Shown here piece by piece: positions 10,620 to 20,794 of a stretch of DNA of 64,000 nucleotides. Below the pieces are notes generated by a model. It was not told where the DNA came from. It worked only from the letters and a program-made list of their open reading frames with translations, and ran no database searches. The stretch is from Paenibacillus sp. FSL K6-1330. Its GTDB lineage: Bacteria > Bacillota > Bacilli > Paenibacillales > Paenibacillaceae. The position numbers and the translations under genes are program-made. The DNA is taken from positions 6,668,501-6,732,500 of the forward strand of contig NZ_CP150269.1 in NCBI RefSeq assembly GCF_037976825.1, written 5' to 3'. The first letter of the stretch is position 1. Every line of letters starts with the position of its first letter.

Positions 10620-10817
10620 TTAACTAATCCCAAGTTCTCTTTCACGGATAACGGTTTTAGCACGAGCTATTTCTTTGCGAACGTCACGGATCCGAGTCGG
10701 GTTGTCAAGCTGGCCTGTGGCCAATTGAAAACGGAGGTTAAAGAGTTCCTCTTTAAATCCGGCGATTTTTTGCTCGATTTCTGCAGTGGTTAAGTTGCGC
10801 AGTTCATTAGCTTTCAT
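10620..10817 (-). CDS. rpmC: 50S ribosomal protein L29
   Basis: L29, 65 residues from '[17 protein letters not shown]', a helical hairpin at the exit tunnel that helps bind trigger factor and SRP. An in-frame GTG lies 4 codons upstream, but the ATG at 10817 fits the family start. It overlaps the rplP stop (10807) by 11 nt, implying coupled translation. '[20 protein letters not shown]' is diagnostic. Confidence 0.96.
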   Translation of the reverse strand: MKANELRNLTTAEIEQKIAGFKEELFNLRFQLATGQLDNPTRIRDVRKEIARAKTVIRERELGIS

Positions 10818-11241
10818 TTGCTTCACCACCCACTTCTTCTCGTTTCACAAACTTCGTTTTAACAGGCAGCTTGTGAGCGGCGAGACGCATCGCTTCGCGG
10901 GCGATTTCCTCGGACACGCCTCCAAGTTCAAACATGATCTTGCCTGGTTTTACAACGGCAACCCATTTCTCTACGTTACCTTTACCGCTACCCATCCGCA
11001 CTTCGAGAGGCTTTTGAGTAATCGGCTTATCTGGGAAAATCTTGATCCATACTTTACCGCCACGACGAATGTAACGAGTCATCGCGATACGAGCAGCTTC
11101 GATCTGACGGTTCGTGATCCAGCCTGGTTCTGTAGCTTGCAGACCGAATTCGCCGAAGTTCAGTTCAGTTCCGCCTTTAGCTTGACCTCTCATATGGCCG
11201 CGCTGTTGTTTGCGGTGTTTTACACGTTTTGGTACCAACAT
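10807..11241 (-). CDS. rplP: 50S ribosomal protein L16
   Basis: L16, 144 residues, needed for tRNA accommodation at the peptidyl-transferase centre. It starts '[19 protein letters not shown]'; '[20 protein letters not shown]' (about 68-87) contains the conserved loop with the arginine that can be hydroxylated in other bacteria. It starts 2 nt after the rpsC stop. Confidence 0.98.
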   Translation of the reverse strand: MLVPKRVKHRKQQRGHMRGQAKGGTELNFGEFGLQATEPGWITNRQIEAARIAMTRYIRRGGKVWIKIFPDKPITQKPLEVRMGSGKGNVEKWVAVVKPGKIMFELGGVSEEIAREAMRLAAHKLPVKTKFVKREEVGGEANES

Positions 11242-11243
11242 GA

Positions 11244-11909
11244 TTAGTTGCCTCCTTCCTGAGCAGCTTGTTTCTTAGCCGTAGGAAGAACCTCTCCACG
11301 ATAGATCCATACTTTCACGCCGATACGGCCGTAAGTCGTATGCGCTTCTGCTGTACCATAGTCGATGTCTGCACGAAGCGTATGAAGTGGAACAGTTCCT
11401 TCACTGTAGCCTTCCGTACGAGCAATCTCGGCTCCGCCAAGACGTCCGCTGACCGATGTTTTAATCCCTTTAGCTCCAGAGCGCATAGTTCTTTGAATCG
11501 CTTGTTTCAGTGCACGACGGAAAGATACACGACGTTCCAACTGTTGTGCAATGCTTTCAGCAACAAGAATAGCGTCCAGTTCAGGGTTTTTAATTTCAGA
11601 AATGTTGATGTGAACTTTTTTACCGCCGGCAATTTTAGTCACTTGTCCGCGCAGTACTTCTACTTCGGAACCACCTTTACCGATAACCATACCAGGCTTC
11701 GCAGTGTGGATCGTCACGTTCACACGATTAGCCGCTCTCTCGATTTCGATACGAGATACAGCGGAGTCTTTCAATTTATTTTTCAGGTATTCACGGATTT
11801 TCACGTCTTCCAGCAAAAGATCACCGAAGTCTTTGCCTGCATACCATTTGGATTCCCAATCACGGATAATACCGATACGGAGTCCTACTGGATTTACCTT
11901 TTGGCCCAC
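11244..11909 (-). CDS. rpsC: 30S ribosomal protein S3
   Basis: S3, 221 residues, at the mRNA entry channel with helicase activity. N-terminal '[21 protein letters not shown]'-type start, KH domain with '[17 protein letters not shown]' (GxxG, about 72-88), and C-terminal '[18 protein letters not shown]' with '[12 protein letters not shown]'. It follows rplV by 13 nt. Confidence 0.99.
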   Translation of the reverse strand: MGQKVNPVGLRIGIIRDWESKWYAGKDFGDLLLEDVKIREYLKNKLKDSAVSRIEIERAANRVNVTIHTAKPGMVIGKGGSEVEVLRGQVTKIAGGKKVHINISEIKNPELDAILVAESIAQQLERRVSFRRALKQAIQRTMRSGAKGIKTSVSGRLGGAEIARTEGYSEGTVPLHTLRADIDYGTAEAHTTYGRIGVKVWIYRGEVLPTAKKQAAQEGGN

Positions 11910-11922
11910 ACGTTTTCCCTCC

Positions 11923-12255
11923 TTATTTTTCAGCTACCACCAAAGTAATGTGGCTGGTGCGTTTATTGATCCGGCTTGCACGTCCCATCGCACGCGGGCG
12001 GAAACGTTTCATAGTCGGTCCCTGGTTGACATAAGCTTGCGTCACAACCAATTTAGTTACATCCAAAGAGTAGTTATGCTCAGCGTTTGCGATAGCCGAG
12101 TTCAAAAGCTTCTCAACAACCGGAGATGCAGCTTTCGGAGTGTGACGAAGAATTGCGATCGCTTCGCCCACTTGCTTACCGCGGATCAAGTCAACAACGA
12201 GTTGAGCTTTACGAGGAGCAATACGAATCGATCTAGCATGTGCTTTTGCTTCCAT
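11923..12255 (-). CDS. rplV: 50S ribosomal protein L22
   Basis: L22, 110 residues, its beta-hairpin lining the exit tunnel near the macrolide site. '[20 protein letters not shown]' opens the protein; the hairpin and C-terminal signature '[20 protein letters not shown]' looks wild type, with no insertion or deletion. GAGGAGG lies 8 nt before the ATG. Confidence 0.98.
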   Translation of the reverse strand: MEAKAHARSIRIAPRKAQLVVDLIRGKQVGEAIAILRHTPKAASPVVEKLLNSAIANAEHNYSLDVTKLVVTQAYVNQGPTMKRFRPRAMGRASRINKRTSHITLVVAEK

Positions 12256-12291
12256 ATGTTTAACCTCCTCTCAAACAAAGAGCTTCATTAA

Positions 12292-12567
12292 TTATCTTCT
12301 TGTTTTCTTATCATCTTCATGACCTTTGTAAGTACGAGTTGGAGCGAACTCACCCAACTTGTGTCCTACCATGTCCTCTGTTACATATACAGGTACATGT
12401 TTACGGCCATCGTATACTCCGAACGTGTGACCGATAAATTGCGGGAAAATAGTGGAGCGGCGGGACCAGGTTTTGATCACAGCCTTTTTGCTTGCGCTGT
12501 TCATGTCCTCCACTTTTTTGAGCAGATATCCGTCAATAAAAGGTCCTTTTTTCAAACTACGGCTCAT
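12292..12567 (-). CDS. rpsS: 30S ribosomal protein S19
   Basis: S19, 91 residues, in the 30S head next to S13. '[20 protein letters not shown]' and the signature '[21 protein letters not shown]' type region are present, ending '[20 protein letters not shown]'. Standard S10 operon position between rplB and rplV. Confidence 0.98.
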   Translation of the reverse strand: MSRSLKKGPFIDGYLLKKVEDMNSASKKAVIKTWSRRSTIFPQFIGHTFGVYDGRKHVPVYVTEDMVGHKLGEFAPTRTYKGHEDDKKTRR

Positions 12568-12614
12568 ATTGAAATCCTCCCTTCACCAAATTGTCTCGTT
12601 ACCTTCGAGCCTGT

Positions 12615-12648
12615 CACGAAGTTATGCACAATCGCGCATTACTTCGTG
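12615..12648. repeat. hairpin at the rplB-rpsS boundary
   Basis: Inverted repeat CACGAAGT (12615-12622) and ACTTCGTG (12641-12648), extended inside by ATGC/GCAT with one mismatch. On the mRNA it covers the rplB stop codon (12639-12641) and the start of the 71-nt gap before rpsS. No T-run follows. It may limit read-through coupling or stabilise mRNA ends; this is inference. Confidence 0.45.
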
Positions 12649-13469
12649 CGGCGGCGAACGATATATTTGTCAGAAGCTTTACCTTTTTTACGTGTTTTGT
12701 AACCAAGGGTTGGTTTACCCCATGGAGACATAGGCGATTTACGTCCGATTGGAGCGCGGCCTTCACCACCACCGTGAGGGTGATCGTTAGGGTTCATTAC
12801 CACACCACGTACTTCAGGACGTTGTCCAAGCCAGCGGCTACGACCAGCTTTACCGATTTTGATCAACTCATGGTCTTGGTTACCCACAGAACCGATGGTT
12901 GCACGGCAAACTTTCAGGATGCGGCGAACTTCACCGGAAGAAAGACGAACAGTTACGTACTTATCTTCTTTACCGAGAAGTTGAGCTTCTGTACCAGCAG
13001 CACGAACCAATTGTCCGCCTTTACCTGGTTTCAATTCGATGTTGTGGATAACGGTACCTACCGGAATGTTTTCCAGTGGAAGTGAGTTACCAATCTTGAT
13101 GTCAGCACCTACTCCAGATACTACTTGGTCTCCAACTTTCAGACCTTTAGGAGCGATGATATAACGCTTTTCACCATCAACATAGTGAATCAGAGCGATG
13201 TTGGAAGTACGGTTCGGGTCGTATTCGATTGTAGCAACGCGACCTGGAATGCCGTCTTTATTCCGTTTGAAGTCGATGATACGGTATTTACGCTTGTGTC
13301 CGCCGCCATGGTGACGAACTGTAATTTTACCTTGATTGTTACGGCCAGCTGTTTTGCTCAGCGGAGCCAGCAACGATTTCTCCGGCTGATTCGTGGTGAT
13401 TTCTTCGAAAGTCGACACGGACATGTTGCGTCGAGCCGGGGATGTCGGTTTATACTTTTTAATAGGCAC
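12639..13469 (-). CDS. rplB: 50S ribosomal protein L2
   Basis: L2, 276 residues, essential for subunit joining and peptidyl transfer. '[19 protein letters not shown]' N-terminus, '[15 protein letters not shown]' and the C-terminal signature '[20 protein letters not shown]' (about 221-240) with the key histidine. It follows rplW by 29 nt. Confidence 0.99.
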   Translation of the reverse strand: MPIKKYKPTSPARRNMSVSTFEEITTNQPEKSLLAPLSKTAGRNNQGKITVRHHGGGHKRKYRIIDFKRNKDGIPGRVATIEYDPNRTSNIALIHYVDGEKRYIIAPKGLKVGDQVVSGVGADIKIGNSLPLENIPVGTVIHNIELKPGKGGQLVRAAGTEAQLLGKEDKYVTVRLSSGEVRRILKVCRATIGSVGNQDHELIKIGKAGRSRWLGQRPEVRGVVMNPNDHPHGGGEGRAPIGRKSPMSPWGKPTLGYKTRKKGKASDKYIVRRRTK

Positions 13470-13498
13470 TGAATTTTCCCTCCTTACTTAAGAAATTC

Positions 13499-13792
13499 TT
13501 ATTCAACCGATTCAAAGAACTCGAGCGGTTTGCTGTCTGGAGCCAAAGTCACGATCGCCTTTTTCCATTCGGTTGTGTAACCGGAATAACGGCCATAACG
13601 CTTTGGTTTAGCAGGGACACGCATCGTATTCACGTTCGATACTTTAACTTTAAAAATAGATTCGACAGCTTGCTTGATCTCGGTCTTGTTAGCGCGGATA
13701 TCCACTTCAAAAGCATATTTCAGCTCCGCCATGTAGTCAGCCGTACGTTCCGTGATCACCGGGCGCTTGATTATATCGCGTGGGTCTTTCAT
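13499..13792 (-). CDS. rplW: 50S ribosomal protein L23
   Basis: L23, 97 residues, docking site for trigger factor and SRP at the tunnel exit. '[17 protein letters not shown]' start and '[20 protein letters not shown]' core with '[12 protein letters not shown]'. Its ATG overlaps the rplD stop by one base (TAATG). Confidence 0.98.
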   Translation of the reverse strand: MKDPRDIIKRPVITERTADYMAELKYAFEVDIRANKTEIKQAVESIFKVKVSNVNTMRVPAKPKRYGRYSGYTTEWKKAIVTLAPDSKPLEFFESVE

Positions 13793-14415
13793 TACGCGAG
13801 CACCTCCTCTACCTTCTGAACTGCTTCCTTCGTAATGATCAGTTGATCGTACGACATTACGTCAAGAACATTAATGCCGTCAGCCGCTACGAATTTCACA
13901 CCAGGAATATTACGTGCGGAAAGGGCTACATTATCATCATAGCTTGGAGCAACGATCAGAGCTTTACGGCCTATTTTCAGGTTGCTAAGGATGTTAGCAA
14001 ACTCTTTCGTTTTCGGCGTATTCAGCGTCAATTGATCCAATACGATAATTGCGTTGTCAATCACTTTGGAAGACAATGCGGATTTGATAGCCAAACGACG
14101 AACTTTCTTAGGAAGTTTAAACGTGTAGCTGCGCGGAGTTGGTCCAAATACCACACCGCCGCCTTTCCATTGTGGAGAACGGATCGAACCTTGACGAGCA
14201 CGGCCAGTACCTTTTTGTTTCCAAGGCTTACGTCCGCCGCCGCGTACTTCAGAACGTCCTTTTACTTTGTGGGTACCACGACGAAGGGAAGCGCGCTGCA
14301 ACAATACTGCACTGTGCAGTACGTGTACGTTCGGCTCGATGCCAAACACAGCTTCATTCAATTCTACTTCGCCAACTTGGCTACCGCTGACATTATAAAG
14401 TGCTACTTTAGGCAT
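13792..14415 (-). CDS. rplD: 50S ribosomal protein L4
   Basis: L4, 207 residues, with a long loop reaching the exit tunnel; in E. coli it also controls the S10 operon. '[20 protein letters not shown]' and '[21 protein letters not shown]' form the conserved tunnel loop (about 54-92), without the changes linked to macrolide resistance. Confidence 0.98.
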   Translation of the reverse strand: MPKVALYNVSGSQVGEVELNEAVFGIEPNVHVLHSAVLLQRASLRRGTHKVKGRSEVRGGGRKPWKQKGTGRARQGSIRSPQWKGGGVVFGPTPRSYTFKLPKKVRRLAIKSALSSKVIDNAIIVLDQLTLNTPKTKEFANILSNLKIGRKALIVAPSYDDNVALSARNIPGVKFVAADGINVLDVMSYDQLIITKEAVQKVEEVLA

Positions 14416-14441
14416 TCTTTGTTCCTCCTTTCTTTAGGCGA

Positions 14442-15065
14442 TTATTTCTTCACCGTTTCTTTGATTTGAACGAAACCTTTTTTAGGTCCAGGAATGGAGC
14501 CTTTAACAAGGATTACGTTACGCTCTGTGTCGACTTTGACAACTTCGAGCTTTTGAATCGTAACTGTCTCATTGCCCATGTGACCTGGCAGGCGTTTTCC
14601 TTTAGGAACACGGTTTGCCTGGATCGAACCCATGGAACCTGGTCTACGGTGATAACGGGAACCGTGAGACATTGGTCCGCGGCTTTGGCCCCAACGTTTG
14701 ATCACACCTTGGAAACCTTTACCTTTGGAAATACCCGTTACGTCAACAAATTCGCCTTCTGCGAAGACATCAGCCTTCAGCTCTTGTCCAACCTCGACAC
14801 TCGCGAGGTCAACACCGCGAATTTCGCGAACGTAGCGCTTAGGCGCAGTGTTTGCTTTTTTCGCATGGCCTGCTTCTGGTTTGTTAGATCTGTTCTCTTT
14901 CTTATCAGAGAAACCGACTTGAATCGCTTCGTATCCGTCGTTTTCCAGATCTTTCTTTTGAAGAACAACACAAGGACCTGCTTCGATAACCGTTACAGGA
15001 ATTACAACACCCTCAGGGGTAAACACTTGAGTCATTCCGAGCTTTCTACCTAAGATACCTTTCAT
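14442..15065 (-). CDS. rplC: 50S ribosomal protein L3
   Basis: L3, 207 residues, an early assembly protein whose finger approaches the peptidyl-transferase centre. '[15 protein letters not shown]' start and the signature '[19 protein letters not shown]' (about 121-139) lead into 'YHRRPGSMG'. It follows rpsJ by 41 nt. Confidence 0.98.
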   Translation of the reverse strand: MKGILGRKLGMTQVFTPEGVVIPVTVIEAGPCVVLQKKDLENDGYEAIQVGFSDKKENRSNKPEAGHAKKANTAPKRYVREIRGVDLASVEVGQELKADVFAEGEFVDVTGISKGKGFQGVIKRWGQSRGPMSHGSRYHRRPGSMGSIQANRVPKGKRLPGHMGNETVTIQKLEVVKVDTERNVILVKGSIPGPKKGFVQIKETVKK

Positions 15066-15106
15066 GTTGACACCTCTTTTCTCTTCTCTAATTCATTATG
15101 CAATGC

Positions 15107-15772
<666 letters not shown>

Positions 15773-15805
15773 AAAAGAGCCTGATCCAAAGGATCAGGCT
15801 CTTTT
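15773..15805 (-). terminator. intrinsic terminator of tuf / str operon
   Basis: Perfect 15-bp inverted repeat (15773-15787 and 15791-15805) with a 3-nt loop. The A-rich left end gives a T-run on the minus strand, so it ends transcription from tuf. It separates the str and S10 transcripts. Confidence 0.9.
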
Positions 15806-15874
15806 ATCAGAACATCACATTGTTGCTCGTTACAATACACTGTTGCTATATTCAAGGCTATTCGTAAGCCTTAA

Positions 15875-17065
15875 TTATTTAATGATGGAAGCAACGGAAC
15901 CAGCACCTACGGTACGGCCGCCTTCACGAATGGAGAACTTAGTTCCTTCTTCAATCGCGATTGGGTTGATCAGGTTAACCGTTACAGTGATGTTATCACC
16001 AGGCATAACCATTTCAGAACCCTCTGGCAAGTTGATCACACCAGTTACGTCCGTAGTACGGAAGTAGAACTGTGGACGGTAGCCAGTGAAGAAAGGCTTA
16101 TGACGTCCGCCTTCTTCTTTGCTCAGTACGTATACTTGAGCTGTGAACTCTGTGTGTGGTTTAACGGAAGCAGGCTTAGCAAGTACTTGACCGCGCTCGA
16201 TTTGAGTACGCTCAACACCACGAAGCAATGCACCGATGTTGTCACCAGCTTGTGCGGAATCCAGCAATTTACGGAACATCTCAACGCCCGTAACAACGGA
16301 TTTCTTAGTTTCTTCAGCGATACCAACAATTTCGATCTCGTCACCAACTTTGATCGTACCACGCTCTACACGACCTGTAGCAACGGTACCACGACCAGTG
16401 ATGGAGAATACGTCCTCGACAGGCATCAAGAAAGGCTTGTCAGTGTCGCGCTCAGGCAATGGGATGTACTCGTCGATTGTTTTGAACATTTCAACGATTT
16501 TTTGTGCCCATTCGCCATCTGGGTTTTGCAGAGCTTCACGAGCGGAACCACGAGTGATCGGAGTGTCGTCGCCTGGGAAGTCATACTCGTTCAGCAGGTC
16601 GCGAACTTCCATCTCAACCAATTCCAAGAGCTCTTCGTCTTCAACCATGTCGCATTTGTTCAAGAATACAACGATGTAAGGAACGCCTACTTGGCGGGAC
16701 AACAGGATGTGCTCGCGAGTTTGCGGCATTGGGCCGTCAGCTGCGGATACAACCAGGATTGCTCCGTCCATTTGAGCTGCACCAGTGATCATGTTTTTAA
16801 CATAGTCAGCGTGACCTGGGCAGTCAACGTGCGCATAGTGACGAGCGTCAGTTTCATACTCTACGTGGGAAGTAGAGATTGTGATACCGCGTTCGCGCTC
16901 TTCTGGAGCTTTGTCGATTTGATCGAAAGACATTGCAGCACCACCGTAAGTTTTGGACAATACAGATGTGATTGCAGCTGTCAAAGTTGTTTTACCATGG
17001 TCAACGTGACCGATAGTACCGATGTTAACATGGGGTTTCGTACGTTCGTATTTAGCCTTTGCCAT
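15875..17065 (-). CDS. tuf: elongation factor Tu
   Basis: EF-Tu, 396 residues, the GTPase that delivers aminoacyl-tRNA. G1 '[10 protein letters not shown]' (about 19-28), G3 '[10 protein letters not shown]', G4 'NKCDMV', G5 'GSAREAL'; domain 2 '[13 protein letters not shown]' and domain 3 '[14 protein letters not shown]'. AAGGAGGAATTG lies before the ATG. Last gene of the str operon. Bacillales normally have a single tuf. Confidence 0.99.
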   Translation of the reverse strand: MAKAKYERTKPHVNIGTIGHVDHGKTTLTAAITSVLSKTYGGAAMSFDQIDKAPEERERGITISTSHVEYETDARHYAHVDCPGHADYVKNMITGAAQMDGAILVVSAADGPMPQTREHILLSRQVGVPYIVVFLNKCDMVEDEELLELVEMEVRDLLNEYDFPGDDTPITRGSAREALQNPDGEWAQKIVEMFKTIDEYIPLPERDTDKPFLMPVEDVFSITGRGTVATGRVERGTIKVGDEIEIVGIAEETKKSVVTGVEMFRKLLDSAQAGDNIGALLRGVERTQIERGQVLAKPASVKPHTEFTAQVYVLSKEEGGRHKPFFTGYRPQFYFRTTDVTGVINLPEGSEMVMPGDNITVTVNLINPIAIEEGTKFSIREGGRTVGAGSVASIIK

Positions 17066-17160
17066 TTGAACAATTCCTCCTTAAGGGGATATATATGTTG
17101 GGCCGGAAGCGGAGTTAACGGGATGTTGGTCCCGCCTCCTATCCAGCAGGTAAAACGTTA

Positions 17161-19242
17161 TTACTCTCCGCCTTTGATCTTGGACACAATTTCATCGGAG
17201 ATATTCTTAGGAACTTCTTCGTAGTGGGAGATTTCCATGGAGAACACACCGCGTCCTTGTGTACCGGAGCGAAGGGTAGTGGAGTAACCGAACATTTCGG
17301 AAAGAGGTACTTTCGCACGGATAATTTGAGTACCACCACGGGAGTCCATACCTTCGATACGTCCACGGCGGGAGTTCAGCATACCCATTACGTCGCCCAT
17401 GTATTCCTCAGGCACGGTAACTTCAACTTTCATAATAGGCTCGAGCAGGACAGGCTTACACTTGTCTTTAGCTGCTTTCAAAGCCATGGAACCGGCGATT
17501 TTAAACGCCATTTCATTGGAGTCAACATCATGGTATGAACCGTCGACGATTGTTGCTTTAACGTCAACAAGCGGGAAGCCGGCGAGTACACCGTTCTTCA
17601 TTTGCTCTTCAATACCTTGTTGAGCTGGACCAATGTATTCTCTTGGTACAGAACCACCGACAACCTTGCTCTCGAATTGATTACCGCTACCTGCTTCCAG
17701 AGGTTCGAACTCAACCCATACGTGACCGTATTGACCACGACCACCGGACTGACGAACGAATTTACCTTCAACGCGAGCTGGTTGACGGAATGTTTCGCGG
17801 TAAGCTACCTGTGGTTTACCCACGTTGGTTTCTACTTTGAACTCACGACGCATACGGTCGATGATAATGTCCAAGTGAAGCTCACCCATACCTGCCAGGA
17901 TCGTTTGGCCTGTTTCTTCATCAGTATGTGCACGAAGAGTTGGATCCTCTTCAGTCAACTTACCGAGAGCTACACCCAATTTATCTTGGTCAGCTTTTGT
18001 TTTAGGCTCAACTGCGATTTCGATAACCGGATCAGGGAAGTTCATGGACTCCAAGATAACCGGGTCCTTCTCATCACATAGTGTATCACCTGTACCCGTA
18101 TCTTTCAAACCTACGGCAGCTGCGATATCTCCGGCGAATACTTCGGAAATTTCTTGACGGCTGTTCGCATGCATTTGAAGGATACGACCAATGCGCTCAC
18201 GCTTACCTTTAGTTGCATTCAGTACGTAAGAGCCGGATTGCAGTACACCGGAATATACGCGGAAGAATGTCAGCTTACCAACATAAGGGTCCGTAGCGAT
18301 TTTGAATGCCAAAGCCGAGAACGGCTCTTCATCGGAAGAATGCCGGATAGCTTCAGTTCCATCTTCATGGGTACCCTTGATGTCTGGAACATCAGTTGGA
18401 GCCGGCAAATAATCGATTACGGCATCAAGCATCAACTGAACGCCTTTGTTACGGTAAGAAGATCCACAGATAACTGGGAAGATCTTAACTTCGACAACAC
18501 CTTTACGCAGAGCAGCTTTCAACTCAGCTATGGTGATTTCTTCACCTTCAAGATATTTCATTGTCAAGTCTTCGTCAAGTTCTGCTACCTTCTCAACAAG
18601 CTCGTTGCGAAGCTCTTCCACTTGATCCTTGAATTCTGCTGGAATTTCGGTTTCTTCGATGTTTTGACCAAGGTCATCCTTATACATAAAGGCTTTTTCC
18701 TCGATAACATCGATGATGCCAATGAAATCATTCTCTGCACCGATCGGAAGCTGAATCGCTACCGCGTTCGCTTGCAGACGCTCTCTCATATCTTTAACTA
18801 CGTTCAAGTAGTCGGCACCGATAATATCCATTTTGTTTACGTATGCGATCCGCGGTACACCGTAACGGTCTGCTTGTCTCCAAACCGTCTCCGACTGAGG
18901 TTCTACGCCCTCTTTCGCACTGAATACACCTACTGCCCCATCCAATACACGAAGGGAACGTTCAACTTCTACTGTGAAGTCAACGTGCCCCGGGGTGTCG
19001 ATAATATTAACGCGGTGACCCTTCCAAGAAGCGGTAGTCGCGGCGGAAGTAATGGTAATTCCGCGCTCCTGCTCTTGCTCCATCCAGTCCATAGTAGCGG
19101 AACCCTCATGGGTTTCACCGATTTTATGAGTACGGCCTGTGTAGAACAAAATCCGCTCTGTTGTGGTCGTTTTACCAGCATCAATATGCGCCATGATCCC
19201 GATATTACGTGTATTTTTCAAGGAGAACTCTCTTGTCGCCAT
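17161..19242 (-). CDS. fusA: elongation factor G
   Basis: EF-G, 693 residues, drives translocation and, with RRF, ribosome recycling. G1 '[16 protein letters not shown]' (about 16-31), G3 '[18 protein letters not shown]', G4 'NKMDIIGAD'. Domain IV carries '[12 protein letters not shown]'. It follows rpsG and precedes tuf by 95 nt. Full length with no disruption. Confidence 0.99.
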   Translation of the reverse strand: MATREFSLKNTRNIGIMAHIDAGKTTTTERILFYTGRTHKIGETHEGSATMDWMEQEQERGITITSAATTASWKGHRVNIIDTPGHVDFTVEVERSLRVLDGAVGVFSAKEGVEPQSETVWRQADRYGVPRIAYVNKMDIIGADYLNVVKDMRERLQANAVAIQLPIGAENDFIGIIDVIEEKAFMYKDDLGQNIEETEIPAEFKDQVEELRNELVEKVAELDEDLTMKYLEGEEITIAELKAALRKGVVEVKIFPVICGSSYRNKGVQLMLDAVIDYLPAPTDVPDIKGTHEDGTEAIRHSSDEEPFSALAFKIATDPYVGKLTFFRVYSGVLQSGSYVLNATKGKRERIGRILQMHANSRQEISEVFAGDIAAAVGLKDTGTGDTLCDEKDPVILESMNFPDPVIEIAVEPKTKADQDKLGVALGKLTEEDPTLRAHTDEETGQTILAGMGELHLDIIIDRMRREFKVETNVGKPQVAYRETFRQPARVEGKFVRQSGGRGQYGHVWVEFEPLEAGSGNQFESKVVGGSVPREYIGPAQQGIEEQMKNGVLAGFPLVDVKATIVDGSYHDVDSNEMAFKIAGSMALKAAKDKCKPVLLEPIMKVEVTVPEEYMGDVMGMLNSRRGRIEGMDSRGGTQIIRAKVPLSEMFGYSTTLRSGTQGRGVFSMEISHYEEVPKNISDEIVSKIKGGE

Positions 19243-19290
19243 GCGAATAGTCTCCCTTCAAAATTAAAGTGTAAAATTAGTTGCTGAATC

Positions 19291-19761
19291 CTACCAACGG
19301 TAGTGAGCAAACGCTTTGTTCGCTTCAGCCATTTTGTGTGTATCTTCGCGTTTCTTAACGGAAGCGCCTGTGTTGTTGGAAGCATCGATGATCTCAGCCG
19401 CCAAACGCTCTTCCATGGTTTTCTCGCCGCGGTTGCGGGAGTAGTTTACGAGCCAACGTAATCCAAGGGATGTACGTCTCTCTGGTTTAACTTCGATTGG
19501 AACCTGGTAGTTAGCACCGCCGACACGACGAGCTTTAACTTCCAATACTGGCATGATGTTCTTGATAGCTGCTTCAAACACTTCCATCGGATCATTACCA
19601 GTACGTTCCTTGATGATGTTGAACGAATTGTAAAGGATGCTTTGAGCAACACCTCTTTTACCATCCAACATGATGCGGTTGATCAGACGAGTTACCAGCT
19701 TGCTGTTATACACTGGATCTGGCAGCACGTCTCTTTTAGTTACTGGACCTTTGCGTGGCAT
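19291..19761 (-). CDS. rpsG: 30S ribosomal protein S7
   Basis: S7, 156 residues from '[20 protein letters not shown]', an assembly initiator of the 30S head at the E site. The frame is open eight codons upstream, but AGGGGG lies 6-7 nt before the ATG at 19761. '[19 protein letters not shown]' type signature and the C-terminal '[16 protein letters not shown]' are present. Confidence 0.98.
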   Translation of the reverse strand: MPRKGPVTKRDVLPDPVYNSKLVTRLINRIMLDGKRGVAQSILYNSFNIIKERTGNDPMEVFEAAIKNIMPVLEVKARRVGGANYQVPIEVKPERRTSLGLRWLVNYSRNRGEKTMEERLAAEIIDASNNTGASVKKREDTHKMAEANKAFAHYRW

Positions 19762-19814
19762 GGATATCCCCCTTTCTTCAGTCATGAGTCATGTTACGAA
19801 AACATGAGCATCAA

Positions 19815-20234
19815 TTAGCTTTTTGCTTTAGGACGCTTCGTGCCGTATTTGGAACGAGCTTGCATCCGGTTGTTTACACCAGCGGTATCAAGTGCGCCGC
19901 GAACGATATGGTAACGTACACCCGGAAGGTCTTTTACCCGTCCACCGCGAACCAATACAACACTGTGCTCTTGCAAGTTATGTCCGATACCCGGAATGTA
20001 AGCCGTCACCTCAATGCGGTTCGTCAAGCGAACACGAGCATATTTACGAAGTGCGGAGTTCGGTTTTTTCGGCGTCATTGTGCCTACACGAGTGCATACA
20101 CCGCGTTTTTGCGGAGCGCTCAAGTCGGTCTCCTCACGTTTCAAAGCGTTAAAACCTTTTTGAAGAGCTGGAGATTTCGATTTGTAAACTTTAGCTTGAC
20201 GGCCCTTGCGAACCAGTTGGTTAATTGTTGGCAT
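19815..20234 (-). CDS. rpsL: 30S ribosomal protein S12
   Basis: S12, 139 residues from '[15 protein letters not shown]', in the decoding centre. '[20 protein letters not shown]' and '[17 protein letters not shown]' keep the lysines that change in streptomycin-resistant mutants, so the protein looks wild type. A GGGGGTG site lies 6 nt upstream of the ATG; an in-frame GTG three codons upstream would overlap it. Confidence 0.98.
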   Translation of the reverse strand: MPTINQLVRKGRQAKVYKSKSPALQKGFNALKREETDLSAPQKRGVCTRVGTMTPKKPNSALRKYARVRLTNRIEVTAYIPGIGHNLQEHSVVLVRGGRVKDLPGVRYHIVRGALDTAGVNNRMQARSKYGTKRPKAKS

Positions 20235-20374
20235 GCTAGCCACCCCCTTCCCGTATTTATCATCCTAATTACAACCCCGTTTAAGTCCACAGACCCAGGC
20301 GGTTCATAAAAGGACAAATGAAAAGTTTTTGCCGAGAGAAGTAACGCCTTCTCCAACAAAAACGATTTCTCAAA

Positions 20375-20626
20375 TCATGATTTCAAGACAGCTACCATAG
20401 CTGCACCAACTTCAATACCGCATGCTTCTCCAAGCTCTATCATCGTGGGTACATAGTTGATATGCACACCATTCTTATCACACTCGGATACGACTTTTGA
20501 AATCAAACGTTGGTCGCAATCTTCAGCCACATAAACCTCTGCAGCCAAACCGGATTCAACGGCCTTCATCGTTTGTTTGGTGCCAATCTTGATGTGTGCA
20601 TCCTGTAATCCTTTATCATTAGACAC
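20375..20626 (-). CDS. rplGB: L7Ae-family K-turn binding protein (YbxF-like)
   Basis: 83 residues of the L7Ae/L30e/S12e/Gadd45 family. 'IKIGTKQTMKAVESGLAAEVYVAED' type N-terminal half and 'PTMIELGEACGIEVGAAMV' C-terminal half match B. subtilis YbxF, which binds K-turn RNA. It heads the str operon, immediately behind the str promoter and 140 nt before rpsL. The cellular role is not settled; K-turn binding is family knowledge. Confidence 0.93.
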   Translation of the reverse strand: MSNDKGLQDAHIKIGTKQTMKAVESGLAAEVYVAEDCDQRLISKVVSECDKNGVHINYVPTMIELGEACGIEVGAAMVAVLKS

Positions 20627-20680
20627 AAGTCATTCCTCCAAAAGAACAGGGAACAAAGAAACTATTCACGCACCTTTGCT

Positions 20681-20709
20681 ATATTAGCATCTGCCCTAAG
20701 CGATGTCAA
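20681..20709 (-). promoter_or_regulatory. sigma-A promoter of the str operon
   Basis: Minus strand: consensus -35 TTGACA (20704-20709), 17-nt spacer, -10 TAATAT (20681-20686). Start near 20674, about 48 nt before the YbxF-like gene. It should drive ybxF-rpsL-rpsG-fusA-tuf. Confidence 0.85.
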
Positions 20710-20734
20710 GCTATTAAATCAGGAAAAAGAAACA

Positions 20735-20781
20735 TTGGGACGGAGAAATTCAGCATCTTACGACGCGAAAATCTCCCCGTC
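20735..20781 (-). terminator. probable intrinsic terminator of rpoC
   Basis: Inverted repeat pairing GGACGGAGAAATT on the left with the segment around GATTTT...CCCCGTC (about 20770-20781), with mismatches and a fairly large loop. The minus-strand continuation is T-rich. It lies between the rpoC stop and the str promoter. Confidence 0.6.
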
Positions 20782-20794
20782 ACCTGACTGTCTC

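Noticed and set aside
16100..17224. Open frame of 374 codons opposite tuf
   Set aside because: Antisense shadow of tuf. No recognisable domain and Cys/Phe/Ser-rich composition typical of such frames.
18154..19287. Open frame of 377 codons opposite fusA
   Set aside because: Antisense shadow of the fully conserved fusA gene; no start signals.
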